Source: Epiperipatus broadwayi
Lineage: Eukaryota; Onychophora; Udeonychophora; Euonychophora; Peripatidae
NCBI GenBank assembly: GCA_028023455.1
Contig: JAQFVV010000012.1
Coordinates: 16,196,364-16,260,363, forward strand
Direction of reading: 5' to 3'
Length of the DNA: 64,000 nt
Shown: piece after piece, positions 12,145-24,025 of the stretch
How positions within the stretch are numbered: the stretch's first letter is position 1
How the letters are laid out: each line of letters opens with the position of its first letter
The notes under the pieces: generated by a model
Told to the model about the DNA's origin: nothing
The model's database searches: none
Seen by the model: the letters and a program-made list of their open reading frames with translations, nothing else
Made by a program: the position numbers and the translations under genes

Positions 12145-12531
12145 TAGCAGTTAGAACTCCACCTAATTCTAATAGATTGCTTAACAACTGATCGATCGTT
12201 CACCCCACACGTGGTGTACTCTATTGCCTGCCCTCAGGCTGGATGCCATGCTATATATTATGGTGAAACGAAAGCTACAATCAATACTAGACTGGGTCAA
12301 CATATTTACACATTTAACAGAGCTCAAAAAAACAGCAACACGTCCTCTGTATTCTTGGAGCATGCTAAACAATCTGGACACAACTTCACACCCGCCAATC
12401 CCATAATATTGTGCTCAGAATCAAATGATCACAAAAGAAAAATAAAGGAGGCATTTTACATCAATGGAAACATCCATGCCATTAATAGAAAGGATACTTG
12501 CTTCGAGATCTCGAAGAAATGGGCTACGTAA
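12145..12531 (+). pseudogene. Penelope-like GIY-YIG endonuclease domain (arm B, open)
   Basis: An open frame covers a whole GIY-YIG domain. The stretch from 12211 reads MVYSIACPQAGCHAIYYGET, followed by TRLGQH, a HAKQSGHNF block (family helix and catalytic His/Tyr region), KIKEAFYINGNIHAINRK, and a stop at 12529-12531. In Penelope-like elements this nuclease nicks the target to prime reverse transcription. Only the last part of the upstream reverse transcriptase (RTPPNSNRLLNN region) is present, with a 14-nt deletion relative to arm A that breaks the frame before the nuclease. There is therefore no complete polymerase-nuclease fusion. The nuclease itself keeps all the motifs I can identify. 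Confidence 0.8.
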
Positions 12532-12669
12532 TACTAGCTTATTTGAATATTTGTATTTGCATATTTTATTATACATTTTATGAAGGCTATGAATATGAGG
12601 CATGGATCCTCGAAAACGTTAAGCCGATAAACTTTAATACTAATTAATATCTTCTCTAATTAACAATAT

Positions 12670-14020
12670 ACAAATGTATAATATTAAAAAAACATTTAAT
12701 CATCAATTTAATTTTATTTGAAAGATTTCATTTTATAGCACTCAAAAAAATTTTTTCTCCCCTCCCACAAAAATACATAAATGCATACAGAATTTGGAAA
12801 CTGACAAACTTAAATTAAGGAATATCAACATTTCACTTATAGAGTGTTTTGATAATGATAAGAGTGATAATATTTTTCTTGGCTTTTTCCCCCACTTGAA
12901 TTTAATAATAAAGCATACTAACATTAGTTAGCTTAAGCTCTTATGAAATGTTTAGAGGCATCTATCTTCTTAAACATTGCTAATTTTTATAAAGGGAGTA
13001 GTAAATGTTTGATTGATCAAATATTTTTACGAAAAAAAAAAAAAAAACTGCCTTAACTTTTAGATAAAATCATTAAATCCTTTTTTTTATATTTTTTATT
13101 TTAGAAAGCCATTATAAAATGCCTTAACTGCTGTTAATAAAGAGAATTCAGCATAGTTATTATTAATGATATTAAATTTTCAAAAAGTGACTCTGTTGTT
13201 TGTGTTTATTTATACAAAGTGAATAACTCTTAAATTATTAATTATAAATAAAGCAGAATAAGATTATACAATGATAAATAATGCATTTTAAAATACAACC
13301 TCCTCCTTTTCCCTTTCCTATTTTGTCACATAATTATTATAGACATTATACAGCAATAAATATATATTAATATGTATCAATAATCCTTATGAAACACTAA
13401 AAGTAATAAAGTTGTTTTTTTTTTCCTTATTTATAATTTATATAGACTTACATAAAAAAAAAAAAAATCTTTATAATTATACAACATATAATATATATGA
13501 CATACAAACTCATCTATAAATGAAACTAATTATAATACATATTCTATCTACACATATCTATTATATAGAATATTATACAAATCTATATAGATATACATAT
13601 ATTATATAACTTCTCATTCATGTTTAAATGATTAATTATTAGTTAAATACATGAACATTTTATATATTGATGTTTTTAGCTGACATTACTGACCATTTAA
13701 TTTAGTTAAACAAAAGCTTCAAGGCAAAAAGCAAACTGTACTATGACTATATAAACACCTGCTTCTTTTATTGAAAAACTTGTGATCTTTAAAAGACATT
13801 AAATTTGAAAGTTTTCTATATTTTCTAAATTTAAAAGTTTGTGGACACTATACATAATGACTCTGTTATAACCGAAAATATGGATTATGTATTAACTTTG
13901 GAACAATATTTCATACACAGATTTAATGATTTACAAAAATATCCATTTTAATTATATTTTGCAGTCTGACATTAAAAACAGTTACAAAATAGATAAAAAT
14001 TATTTTAAGTTTTTGAACAT
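12670..14020. other. AT-rich non-coding stretch
   Basis: No element or gene is recognised. Poly-A/T runs and TATATA-rich patches occur near 13029-13047, 13080-13090 and 13560-13610. Confidence 0.5.
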
Positions 14021-14023
14021 TGA

Positions 14024-14110
14024 GTACACCTGCGTCTCTTTTTGTGCGGATTTTTTTAATGCGATTTTGAAGTTATGCGATTCATGTTTCTTCTTAATAT
14101 TGAAACAGTC
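14024..14110 (+). mobile_element. Tigger/pogo-type element, left end only
   Basis: A TA is followed by CACCTGCGTCTCTTTTTGTG and then by the same subterminal sequence (AATGCGATTTTGAAGTTATG) seen at the complete copy starting at 45198. No matching right end is found nearby, so this is a fragment or the right end has decayed. Confidence 0.6.
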
Positions 14111-14779
14111 AGATCTGTCTATCCTTCTGTTTCACCTACTATATACTATAGTAGTATTTATTTATGTATACCTATACCCAAATCCTTGTATATTACGCTA
14201 ATATCATGCTAATTTTAAACTTAATTATATTAGTTGTGTATGTGTGCATATATTTTAGCATACAGTATAGAAAATGTATGTATATATGTAAAAATCAGTA
14301 AATATGCACAGATATATTTCTAGTAGTTAAATAACTGGAAACATGCTATGTATGGGTAACAAGAAACTACACACATGTAGGAAAGAATAATGTTATCGAA
14401 TTAAAATATTAGAAATTTCTTTATTTGGAATATTTATTCTAAAATTAATATTTGAAATTATAATATTTCTGAGTATATCATTAAATTATATAATTGCGTT
14501 ACATATATAATAAAATGTTTTTCCATCTTTAGATTTGTTTTTAAAAAAAAAAAATGATTTCATAAAATTAATCCTTCTCGTTGTATTCTGACCTATTTAA
14601 AATTTTAAGAATAAAAATAGATTTTAAAACCAAATATGAATAAATTAACCCGGTCAAGCTCGGGAACTCACCTGTAAAAAAAAATCAATAACAGCCGGCA
14701 TCTCAGATTTCCAAGAATACAGCGAGATAATTAGAAAAACGGATTTAAAACTACTAAACAGGGGAAAGGGGGGTGAGTT

Positions 14780-14860
14780 AGTATATAAGCTCATTGCAGC
14801 CATCTTTGAAAGACTCGGACACTCGGAAAAACTCTAACTTTTAAACTTGAAGTATTTTGT
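14780..14860 (+). promoter_or_regulatory. Possible TATA promoter
   Basis: GTATATAAGCTC at about 14782 is followed about 25 bp later by CAGCCATCTTTG, in a locally GC-richer stretch (14640-14830) with a G-run upstream. No convincing exon follows: a short ATGATGATGATG frame ends quickly. Composition alone supports this. Confidence 0.2.
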
Positions 14861-15059
14861 AAAAATGATGATGATGACTGGGTAGAAGGCAATTCCCTTG
14901 CTTTCTAGACCCCAATGATAGTCTACAGGATGCGGAGGAAGATGTACTAAAAGCCAATGCCATCTAAAGAAAAGCTCAAGATGAAGCCAATTTGCCACAG
15001 CAGAAAAGATAGCAGTAACAAATCTCCACCCATCTAAAGTTAACTTTTAAACTAAACTT

Positions 15060-16480
15060 CGTAGTTCCTAAAAGCTAGCTAAATTTATTATTAATGGCCA
15101 AAGTAACTTAATGTATTCTAAACCTCTATGTTAAATGTATATTTTATTTTCTTTGATTTAAATCATAAATCTTGCCTGATTTATTTTAACTGATTGATTC
15201 TAACGGGTTTAATTTAAATGATAAGTATGTTTCCAACTTATTTTACGTATTTTAGCCTAAAAATAATATTTGCTCTTATTAATAATTCTATAACTGAATC
15301 AATCTAATTTAGGCTAATTTTGTTTCATTTCCCTTTTTAAACCAAGCAAATAAAGCCAAATTTCAGATTTCACTTACGTGAAATCTTTAAATTTATATTT
15401 CTTTTAGTTAAATCTATGCCAATTTTATTTTATTTTAAATTATGTATTTGTTTATGCTATGTTCTTCAGAACGGAGTTTTATTCTTAGTTAAATCATTAG
15501 TGAGAAGTGATTAGATATTCCCACACATATGTAATTTCACGTATTAACTCACAGACAAAACTCCCTTCTGAAATGGATAAAATGTCTTATTTAAGAGATA
15601 TAATTAAAAGCTTATAAATGCTTTAAGATATGTTTGCTTTAAATGTAATATTTAATTAATATTTAGCCGAAGTGATGAAATCCAGCATAAAGCTAGAATT
15701 TAGTATCGTAATTATCCAAAATATGCTGTAATCCTCCATAGAATTATAAATACCTATATAGATAGCTTAGCAAATTAGATTTTCCTTAATAGCATAGTTA
15801 TAGATGCTATATTATGAACTGATCTATGGTAGTTTCATGGAAGAAAACTATTGTTTTGTGTCGTAATTTGTTATATAATGATGTAGTCAAAGTGGCAAAT
15901 GTGTCCTTAGGAAACGCTTAGGCATACATACTTGTTGCTGTACATTATATTCCAATGGGCATAGGTTTTAAGGAACCAACCCATTACTCTTAGTTTGGAC
16001 AACTATCTTCTTCAGATGGGCATAGGTTGTAAGGGCCACCCCATTCTGCATATTTAGGACTGAAGCATGAGGATCCAGAATATTAAACTAGTTGTTTGAT
16101 CACCCGGACTATAAGGTCTCTCTTTCACAGCAATAGGTATGATATTAAGAGAACCGGTACGAGGTACGAATCCCATGAGAAAGCATCCAGACTCAGATTA
16201 TGTATTTTCTATATGCCTTGGTATCTGAAGTCTGATTGCCAATCATCAGTTTATCCCACCATATAATTATATATTGCAGCTTTGATCTGAAACAGAATCT
16301 GATTTTATAGGCATATAAGCTGTATAGAGAATATGTTAAATAATTAATGTTTAATAAAATATCTTTATAAATAATAATAATAATCACTTCTGCCAACTCT
16401 AAAGCAAATCTAAATCCAAAAATATAGCATAAACTAGGCATAGATCATCATGAGCAAATTAAACTAAATTTTAATGTAAT
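15060..16480. other. AT-rich non-coding stretch with a short degenerate repeat
   Basis: ATGGGCATAGGTT is found twice (about 15955 and 16017), each followed by TAAGG. Near 16160, GGTACGAATCCC resembles a pol III B box, but no A box or tRNA fold could be drawn. Nothing else is recognised. Confidence 0.4.
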
Positions 16481-16504
16481 AACAAGTCCCATGAAATTGT
16501 AACT

Positions 16505-16620
16505 TAAAATATTGTAAATCTTCATCACCTGCGAGTGATATATATATATATAGCAAGCAAAGTAAATTAAATAATTTATAACCTGAAAACTAAGATCACC
16601 TGTGAGTGATTTGAAACACT
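16505..16620. repeat. Diverged copies of the TCACCTGYGWGTGA repeat, left of the RTE element
   Basis: TCATCACCTGCGAGTGAT (about 16524) and ATCACCTGTGAGTGAT (about 16593) match the core of the 55-bp tandem repeats at 21600-21750, on the far side of the RTE insertion. Confidence 0.5.
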
Positions 16621-16882
16621 ATAATGTACCGAGGTACATCGTAATGGAATGTGTAGTATTCTTCAAGAATAAACATATTTAGTAAATTTCGTCTTTAAAG
16701 ATAAAATGGGAAAATTAAAGTAAAATAAAAGTTTTAAAAGTTGAAAAAAAGGAAAATTAAAAACAAAAGATTAGGGTGGAGGTGGGGGGTTATTGTTAAA
16801 GAAAAAAAATTAACGATTTTAAAAGGAGGGTAAGATTTCTTTTTTTTAAAAAATAATAAAGTGAAATAAAAATGATTTAATA

Positions 16883-19800
16883 TTCATCATCATCATCAAC
16901 CATTATCAATCCACTGCAGGATGAAGGTCTCTCCAAGTTTAATCCATCTCCGATCTTTAGCTTCTCTTCTCCACAACATCCCTGCACATTTTCTTATTTC
17001 ATCCATCCATCTCACAGGTGGTCTCTTTCTGGGTCTTTTACAATCTCTTGGAATCCAGTTTAAAATTTCAATTGTCCATCTATTATCATTTCTTCTAGCA
17101 ATATGTACAGCCCAACTCCATTTCAATCTTTTAATTTTTTCAATAAGGTCAGTAACACCTGTTTGTTGTCTTACCCATACATTGCGTTTTCGATCTCTTC
17201 TTGTTACTCCCAACATACATCTCTCCATACTCCTTTGAGTGGTCTGAAGTCTCTGTATTGCTCTTCTATTAAGTGTCCAAGTCTCAGATCCATAAGTAAG
17301 AACTGGTAAAACACATTTGTTAAAAACCATCCTTTTCAAACACATAGGCATATTTCCTTTTAGTATCAAGTTATTTCTACCAAAAGCACTCCAACCAAGT
17401 TTAATTCTATGATTAATTTCCTCCATTATGTTTCCATCTGTATTAATAATCTGACCAAGGTATTTGTAACTGTTAACTTCTTCTAATTCTTCATAATCAA
17501 TCTTTATTTTCATATTTTGAGCAAATCGATTAAACATTACTTTAGTCTTTTTAACATTTATCTTTAGTCCTACTTTTCTACTTTCATCTGCTAACTCCTG
17601 CAACATTTCCTGCAGCTCTGAAGCATTATTTGCAAAAACAACTACATCATCTGCGAAATCTAAATGACTTAAATACTCTCCATTTACTTTCACTCCTTTA
17701 ATTTCCCATTTTAATCCACAAAATACTTCTTGCAGCACTGCTGTAAAGAGTTTTGGAGATATGGAGTCACCTTGTCTTACACCTTTCTCAATGTTGATTT
17801 TTCCAGTATCATTATGTAATCTAATTGTTGCTGTTGCATTTTTATAAATATTCTTTAAAATATGACAATATCCTGGATCTATACCTTGATGATCCAATGC
17901 TTTAATCACTGAAGAAATGTGTATAGAATCGAATGCCTTTTCATAATCTACAAATCCAAAACATAATGACAACTCATATTCGTTTGTCCTTTCTATGACT
18001 TCTCTCAATACCTGGATATGATCTATTGTACTAAAACCACTTTTAAATCCAGCTTGTTCTCTTGGTTGGTGGAAATCCAAATTTCTCTGTAGACGAGTTG
18101 TAATTATCTTGGTAAAAATTTTATATAAAACTGATAAAAGGCTGATAGGTCTGTAATTTCTAATATCTTCTTTATCACCTTTTTTAAATATTAATATTAT
18201 TACTGCATTCTTCCAATCTTCCGGTACATCTTTATCATTTAGACATTTGGTATATAACTTTGCTAAAATTGCTTCTATTTCTTCACCTGCTTCTTTTAAT
18301 ATATCAATTATAATTCCATCATTTCCTGGAGCCTTTCCTTTCTTCATACACTTAATTGCATGTCTCACTTCTTCATTTAAAATTCTGGGCAATTCGGAAG
18401 ATGTAATAGATATAGGAGGTACTTGTTCTTTATTACTATATAATTCTTGATAAAAATCTTCTACCAATTTCATGATGTCATCTCTCTTTTTAGTAATAAT
18501 TCCATCTTTTTTTCTTATTGCAGATATAAATTTCCTACCAATACCAAAATGTTGTTTAGCATTTTTGAGACTTTTATTTTCTTCTACAGCTTTCCTTGCT
18601 ATTTCACAGTTATACTTTCTTATATCATTTTCAACTCTTTTCCGTACCATTTTACAAAATTCGAGATATTCAATTCTTTTTAATACATCATTTTTGTATA
18701 TCTTCATATTCCTTCTTTTCTTCATAAATTCTCTAGTCTCAGTAGAAATTTTATTAGTCAATTGCTGCTTTTTTCTACCAGCTATGTTTGTTGCAGTTTT
18801 TAAAAGTGTATCAGTTATTTTCATATTAATTTCATTCAAATCTGTATCATGTTCAAAATCTCCTAACACTTGAAACCTATTTGTAAGTTCTAATTTAAAT
18901 TCATTAGAATGTTTCTGAAGATTAGGAATATCAACTGTAAATATTGTTTTTCTTAATAATTTTTGCCTTTCTAGTTTTACATTAACACGTAACTTACACC
19001 TTACTAATCGATGATCACTTCCTGTGTTAAATTTATTAAGAACATTACAATCTTGAAATATGTATTTTCTGTTAGTCAAAATATAATCCAATTCTGCTGT
19101 ACCTTCATTTGGATGCTTCCATGTCCATTTCCTTTTAACATTTTTCTCAAAAAATGAATTCATAATATAAAGTTTTTCTTTTTCTGCAAACTCCACAAGT
19201 CTATGTCCTCTCTCATTTCTATTACCATAACCAAAATTACCTACAGCAATTTCATCTTTCATTTGTCTACCAATTCTAGCATTAAAGTCTCCCATAACAA
19301 TTTTAAAATGTTGTTTACTCTGATCGAAAGCCTTTTGTACATCCATATAAAAATCTTCTACTACTTCATCACTATGAGAACTTGTTGGGGCATAAACCTG
19401 AATTATCTGCATTCGGTATCTGCTATTAAGTTGTATAACTAATCTTGCCACTCTGTCCGATACACCATCAATCTCCACAATATTGTTCTTCCACTTTTTA
19501 TTTATAATGAATCCTACTCCACTTGTATTTCCAATATGTGTGCCTTTATAATAGAGTATATGTCCACTTTTTAAATCAATTGTTTCTTCTCCTTTTCTTC
19601 TAACTTCACAAAGTCCAATAATGTCCCATTTAATATAAGACAGTTCTTCTTCTAATTCTTGCAATCTTCCTTCACTTGAAAGTGATCTGCAGTTGTAAGT
19701 ACCTAAATAAAAAGTCGTCATCAAATGGCAGCCTGGGTCCACAATCAGGGGATTCTTAGCACCCTCCGCCTTCGGCCACCAACCGCTGCCTTGGTTGGTG

Positions 19801-20140
19801 ACTTTACAGCCTCCTGGGAATAAGGGCCATGCTTTATTTTTGTCTGTCATAATTGTATATATGTATTGGAAAAATATTTATCATTTACACAAACATTCAT
19901 TCTGCCTTATCAGGCACTGAGAAGAAAGACCATGGTGTTTCTTGATCTTAAACTCAGAGATAAAAAGCCAATAAACTCACCACGCTGGCTAATGTGTGTT
20001 GGTGAGCAGCCCATCCATGTTCGTATACTATATGAATAATCACATAGTAATAACAGCTGCAATGTCAAGAACGTATGGAGTGGACATTAGGAATTTGCCC
20101 TGCTCGGTTCCTTTAAGGCCTCCAAGAGGAATCAATGGGT
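16883..20140 (-). mobile_element. RTE-type non-LTR retrotransposon (LINE), apparently full length
   Basis: The element contains one 984-codon ORF, a 5' region of about 290 bp (19851-20140) and practically no 3' UTR. The stop codon of the ORF lies in a (TGA)n run, and short tandem repeats at the 3' end are characteristic of RTE elements. The 5' boundary is placed at about 20140 because the second copy at 42951-44275 loses similarity at the matching point, after CCTCCAAGAGGAATCAA. No target duplication could be defined by eye. Confidence 0.8.
16896..19850 (-). CDS. RTE endonuclease/reverse transcriptase ORF, intact
   Basis: A 984-residue protein. Residues about 46-290 form an APE-type endonuclease that nicks target DNA: N53 in LGTYNCRS, E82 in GLCEVRR, the GDFNARIG block (D188, N190), D255 in ELDYILTN, and GSDHRLV (D279, H280). 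A basic linker follows. The reverse transcriptase spans about 490-800: [27 protein letters not shown], catalytic D635 in [20 protein letters not shown], the FADD box with D734 and D735, and the YKYLGQ thumb motif. The C-terminal part has the [11 protein letters not shown] and [10 protein letters not shown] blocks and ends in FILQWIDNG, as in proteins often labelled craniofacial development protein 2-like. No stop or frameshift is present and all catalytic residues are in place, so this copy may be recently inserted or still competent. The first Met is used; the next Met (residue 44) lies just before the endonuclease and is an alternative start. Confidence 0.9.
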   Translation of the reverse strand: MTDKNKAWPLFPGGCKVTNQGSGWWPKAEGAKNPLIVDPGCHLMTTFYLGTYNCRSLSSEGRLQELEEELSYIKWDIIGLCEVRRKGEETIDLKSGHILYYKGTHIGNTSGVGFIINKKWKNNIVEIDGVSDRVARLVIQLNSRYRMQIIQVYAPTSSHSDEVVEDFYMDVQKAFDQSKQHFKIVMGDFNARIGRQMKDEIAVGNFGYGNRNERGHRLVEFAEKEKLYIMNSFFEKNVKRKWTWKHPNEGTAELDYILTNRKYIFQDCNVLNKFNTGSDHRLVRCKLRVNVKLERQKLLRKTIFTVDIPNLQKHSNEFKLELTNRFQVLGDFEHDTDLNEINMKITDTLLKTATNIAGRKKQQLTNKISTETREFMKKRRNMKIYKNDVLKRIEYLEFCKMVRKRVENDIRKYNCEIARKAVEENKSLKNAKQHFGIGRKFISAIRKKDGIITKKRDDIMKLVEDFYQELYSNKEQVPPISITSSELPRILNEEVRHAIKCMKKGKAPGNDGIIIDILKEAGEEIEAILAKLYTKCLNDKDVPEDWKNAVIILIFKKGDKEDIRNYRPISLLSVLYKIFTKIITTRLQRNLDFHQPREQAGFKSGFSTIDHIQVLREVIERTNEYELSLCFGFVDYEKAFDSIHISSVIKALDHQGIDPGYCHILKNIYKNATATIRLHNDTGKINIEKGVRQGDSISPKLFTAVLQEVFCGLKWEIKGVKVNGEYLSHLDFADDVVVFANNASELQEMLQELADESRKVGLKINVKKTKVMFNRFAQNMKIKIDYEELEEVNSYKYLGQIINTDGNIMEEINHRIKLGWSAFGRNNLILKGNMPMCLKRMVFNKCVLPVLTYGSETWTLNRRAIQRLQTTQRSMERCMLGVTRRDRKRNVWVRQQTGVTDLIEKIKRLKWSWAVHIARRNDNRWTIEILNWIPRDCKRPRKRPPVRWMDEIRKCAGMLWRREAKDRRWIKLGETFILQWIDNG

Positions 20141-20144
20141 AATA

Positions 20145-21590
20145 AAAAAAAAAGGGAGTTCGTTTTGTCTTATAATAAAAGGATTAAATGTGTGCGTGTA
20201 TAAAAATTTTGAATAAAGAAAAGAAATAGAGGCCCAGTCGGAGCGAAGTCAAATGTACGAGGGATCTGCGAGGTAAAAGAATGCTGGATATAAAAAAAAA
20301 ACTTGTTATTGTTAAGACGTTCTTTTTCTACATTCCATTTTTTCATCTTTTAAAAAATATTTCAAAATATTTCATATAATCAAAATTCATAGATTCATTC
20401 AAAATCATTCAATTCAAAATTAATCAAGTTTTAATAAAAATAAAAATTTAGAATCAAAGAATCAAAAGAAAACTATAGAAGTTATTATTTGGACAAAATG
20501 ATGCATTGCTGAAACTCATCGTATCGTATAGCCGGCTTAAGCCTTCTCTGCAACACCAACAGCAGATAGTTCGAAGAGCAAACCATGTTCGGGTAAAGTT
20601 GAAGGAATAGCGGAGTGTCCATGCCGAAATCTACGAGTATCATATAACATTGCAAATTAAGGAGAAGTTTACGTGGAGTTTAGCGCTAACCGGTTAGAAT
20701 CAATATTTTACAGAAGCTATCAAGTCAGATTTTAAATCCTAGGTAATGTTTCATTTTTTCCTATTCTCCAATTCTTGAATCATTAAGCTGTGATAGATAA
20801 ATAAATAGAACTTTTCACTTTATGAACTAGGATCTTTAGAGTATAAAATATATTGGCTCCATTGTTCAACTTATATTTAGAATATTCATTGTGTGTATGT
20901 GAGAATTTTAATTCAATATGTTCTGTATATTTTTTTTTGTTATTTATAATGTATTAAAATATTTATTCAAATGAAAAGAGTGTGCATGGTTGTATTATAA
21001 GACAAAACGATTCTTTTTTTAAAAAAAAAAAAGATTTAAAGTGTCGTTGAAATATTTACGTTGACAGACAAACATATATATTTATGATGAGATAATATTT
21101 TTAGTAAAGTGGGAATTGAAAGACTTAATTGTTATTGAGAAGTGATTAAGTTACAACTAAAAGAATAAGGAGTATTTTTTTAAAAATAACGATTTTTTTT
21201 TAATGATGCCAAAGTTTTATCGTACGGTAAATCTTCATTATTATTAAAAATAGAATTTTAGAGTGGGCGGAGATTTTTTTAAGACAGCTACAACTCGATG
21301 AGCTAGCTGGGATTTCAGATACTAGATACATTGCTGGTCAAGTAAACATGTTAATTACTCCATAATTAACTGGCGCCTCAGAATAAATAAAGTGTTTAGT
21401 TGACCAGTGTTTAGTTTAGTAGCCGGGTGTTTCTATTATTGGTGGCTTGCTGCCAATGATATTGCTCACTCTACCTGAGGACCAAACAACCTTCAGAGAT
21501 TGGATAATTTGTTAATGAAGGAAGAATAATAATATATTTCTATTATTATTATTATTATTATTATAAAATAAAGGTGGGCAGTTCAATATA
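20145..21590. other. Non-coding stretch between RTE and tandem repeats
   Basis: Slightly GC-richer patches near 20225-20285 and 20510-20700 contain no open frame I can support. An ATT microsatellite lies at about 21540-21562. Confidence 0.4.
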
Positions 21591-21594
21591 TATA

Positions 21595-21760
21595 AACAAT
21601 AACTGCTTATAATTCCTAAAATCATCACCTGCGTGTGAACTAAAATTTCTAATGTTATATTGTAATTCCTAAAATCATCACCTGTGTGTGAACCAAAACT
21701 TCAAATATTAATAAGTTGTAATCCCTAAAATCTTCACCTGTGAGACAATTGCATTCGCTT
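21595..21760 (+). repeat. Three tandem units of about 55 bp with a TCACCTGYGTGTGA core
   Basis: The units each start TAATTCCTAAAATCATCACC or a close variant and differ by a few substitutions. The core also occurs at 16524 and 16593. Confidence 0.7.
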
Positions 21761-22194
21761 TTTAATTTGTATATTAAATTATCAAGGGAGAAGTTTAAAA
21801 TCTGTATTATTTTACATATAATCCCATTGTAATTATTATTTCGTTTATTTATTTTATTATTTAAATTTTGATTTTCATTAAATTAATTTAAATTTTAACT
21901 TCTGCTTAGTGTCTCAATTTTGCTCATTATTAATTAACTGTTCAGTTATTATTAAGTAATTATTAAGTCATTATTGATTAAATTAACTATTAGTTATCAA
22001 AAATCACATTCCATATTTACTAATTAGGCTCACGCTACATATATATATATATATAGCTATACTGTTAAATATGCCAGTTTCCTATAGTCTCATGTTTTAC
22101 CGATGTGCTACTGCTGGCATGCGAATTAAGAAGATTCTGGTGTGGCCTCACATATATCATCCATAAGATAGTAAATCTTTGAGCACTAGTAAAG

Positions 22195-22312
22195 CAACTG
22201 AGGTGAGATTGGATTCAGGGTCTCAACAACCTCATTTCGATCAGCCTTGGGATGATTTGCTAGAACTCTGGATTTTGTTGCACGAATGTACAAATATGAC
22301 CATTACAATATC
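22195..22312 (+). repeat. Dispersed SINE-like repeat, rearranged copy
   Basis: GATTGGATTCAGGGT at the left, and CTGGATTTTGTTGCACGAAT followed by TACAAATATGAC at the right, match the dispersed repeat of 10.8, 33.6 and 34.8 kb, with about 45 bp of unrelated sequence between the two parts. Confidence 0.4.
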
Positions 22313-23380
22313 TTTTTATGCAGTTTTCCTTTATGCCATAAAGAAGTTCTTATGTCACTTAAAATTGGGATTTCCCCATGTTATATTACACACATTAAAT
22401 TTTACATACTTTAAATGCCTGTTGGAACAGGTTTAGAATAAATTTAGATTCCATAAAAGATTTAGAAAAAGATAATAAAACAGATGTAGAACCTGTTCGT
22501 TTCACAGTAAAAATGATTCGAGAACTTCAACTTTCTAATCAATTTGAAAATTATTTTCTTTTTTAACCCTTTGACCCCCAGTATGACTTTTCTAGAAATT
22601 TCTACTTTGAGCTGAGTTTCCGCATAAACGGTAAATGTCACACACACGCGCGCAATACGTCATTTTTTGCGCAGTTTTAATATGAACCTGAAAATCTAAG
22701 AATTTTTTCTGTACGACAATTTTTAGATTTTTTATGAATATTTTTAGCGAAGTGTACCTAAAAAAATTTTTTTATTTTTATTTTTATCATTTTATTTATC
22801 GTAAAAAAGTTATTCCACAATTGTTGGATCAATTACTGAATAATGATTCTGGGCCCTCTTCTCAAATTACGTTTTTGTATAACGTTAAAGGGTATGTAAT
22901 TACTTTTTTATATATATTTTTTTTTTATAAATTATAATATTTTATATTTACTAAAACAAATAAATATGTTATAGAATAATAAATTATAATATTTTTGATG
23001 TACTGAAACAAATAAACGTTTTTTGATAACATTCAAGAGTATGTAATTACTTTTTTATATATATTTTATAAATTATATTATTTTTTATTTACTGAAACAA
23101 ATAAATATGCTATAGAATAATAAATTATAATATTTTCGATATACTGAAATAAATAAATATGCTATAGAAAAATAAATTATAATATTTTCAAATAAATAGG
23201 CTGTAGAATGGAAAAAAGTTGGGGACTGGGGTAATTTGTCAATGCGTGGGCTATGCATTTTTTGGCATGATTATAAATATAAATAGTGTATCACGCGTGA
23301 CCTAGTTTGAATTTATGGATGAATTATTGCATCAGTGCTAAAGTTATGACCCGCAATTGATTTGTGTCAATTTTAGGCAA

Positions 23381-23781
23381 GTAATATAGGATATTGTATA
23401 GATTTTCTGGCTTCCTCAATCCATCCACTTATTGTTACAGTTCCATGTATTTGAACTCGGCCTTTCTTCATATTTTTTATGCAAAATAATATATTTATAT
23501 ACAAGTTCATGCTACACAACTGGAATTTCATGTAATATAGGATATTTTATACACACTTTCTGGCTTCATCAATCCATCCACTCTGTGTTATAGTGCCATG
23601 TATTTGAACTCAGCCTTTCTTCATATCTTTTATGCAAAATAATAAATATATTTATATACAAGTTTATGTTACATAACTGGAATTTCATGTAATATAGGAT
23701 ATTTTATACACAGTTTCTGGCTTCATCAATCCATCCACTCTGTATTATAGTGCCATGTATTTGAACTCAGCCTTTCTTCCA
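23381..23781. repeat. Tandem repeat, about 152-bp unit, 2.6 copies
   Basis: Units begin GTAATATAGGATATT and contain CAATCCATCCACT and CCATGTATTTGAACTC. The second and third copies are closer to each other than to the first. Confidence 0.85.
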
Positions 23782-23927
23782 CACATGTAATCATTGTTAA
23801 TAATAATAAAAAATTATCTTTATTGATTTATTTTTATTCATTTTATTTTTTATGAGTTTATTTATTTATTTTTCAATACACTGCTCTGTTACTTTTTTCT
23901 TCACTAAAAACCATTCATTTTGTTATA

Positions 23928-24025
23928 GGTACTTTTGAACAAATGGACACATCTGGCTCTAGAAGAAAAATGGACCACAGCAAGGCCGCTGTTTTAGTAA
24001 TTTTCTCAGTGAAAAATTACCTCAG
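23928..24025 (+). other. Exon-like segment inside the piggyBac-like element
   Basis: An acceptor (TTTTGTTATAG) and a donor (CTCAG|GTAAGAC) bound 98 bp. A frame through it reads EQMDTSGSRRKMDHSKAAVL and ends at NYL before the donor. The sister element at 25308-26798 has the same acceptor and donor words around 26365-26460 with a different but comparable peptide ending DYL. This could be a remnant of a spliced transposase or of a captured exon; the product is not recognised. Confidence 0.3.

Larger units (their letters stand above)
11444..12667. mobile_element. Head-to-head inverted dimer of Penelope-like element 3' ends
   Basis: Two long arms are inverted copies of each other: arm A 11444-11984 (541 bp, sense on minus) and arm B 12140-12667 (528 bp, sense on plus), separated by 155 bp that belongs only to the arm A copy. 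Both arms run outward from the end of the reverse transcriptase through the GIY-YIG nuclease to the element 3' end. The arms are almost identical. By eye, arm B lacks 14 nt (CTAAAGACCACATT) present in arm A, arm A lacks 1 nt in the nuclease, and a few substitutions occur. The arm ends share ATTGTTAATTAGAGAAG; no clear target duplication is seen. Such inverted dimers can arise by template switching or twin priming during target-primed reverse transcription. The insertion lies in the intron upstream of the PHD exon. Confidence 0.85.

Noticed and set aside
12566-12620. A true hammerhead ribozyme in the Penelope ends
   Set aside because: The GAAA side and stem fit, but the CTGATGA side is not present in any of the three examples, so only a hairpin motif is claimed.
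13926-14201. 91-codon plus-strand frame near 14 kb
   Set aside because: It overlaps the Tigger left terminus at 14024 and is hydrophobic low-complexity translation.
16921-19442. Several plus-strand frames of 67-133 codons across the RTE element
   Set aside because: They are antisense shadows of the 984-codon RTE ORF with no motif.
22462-22937. Short frames at the left end of the piggyBac-like element
   Set aside because: They cross the element border or lie in T-rich DNA and show no transposase motif.
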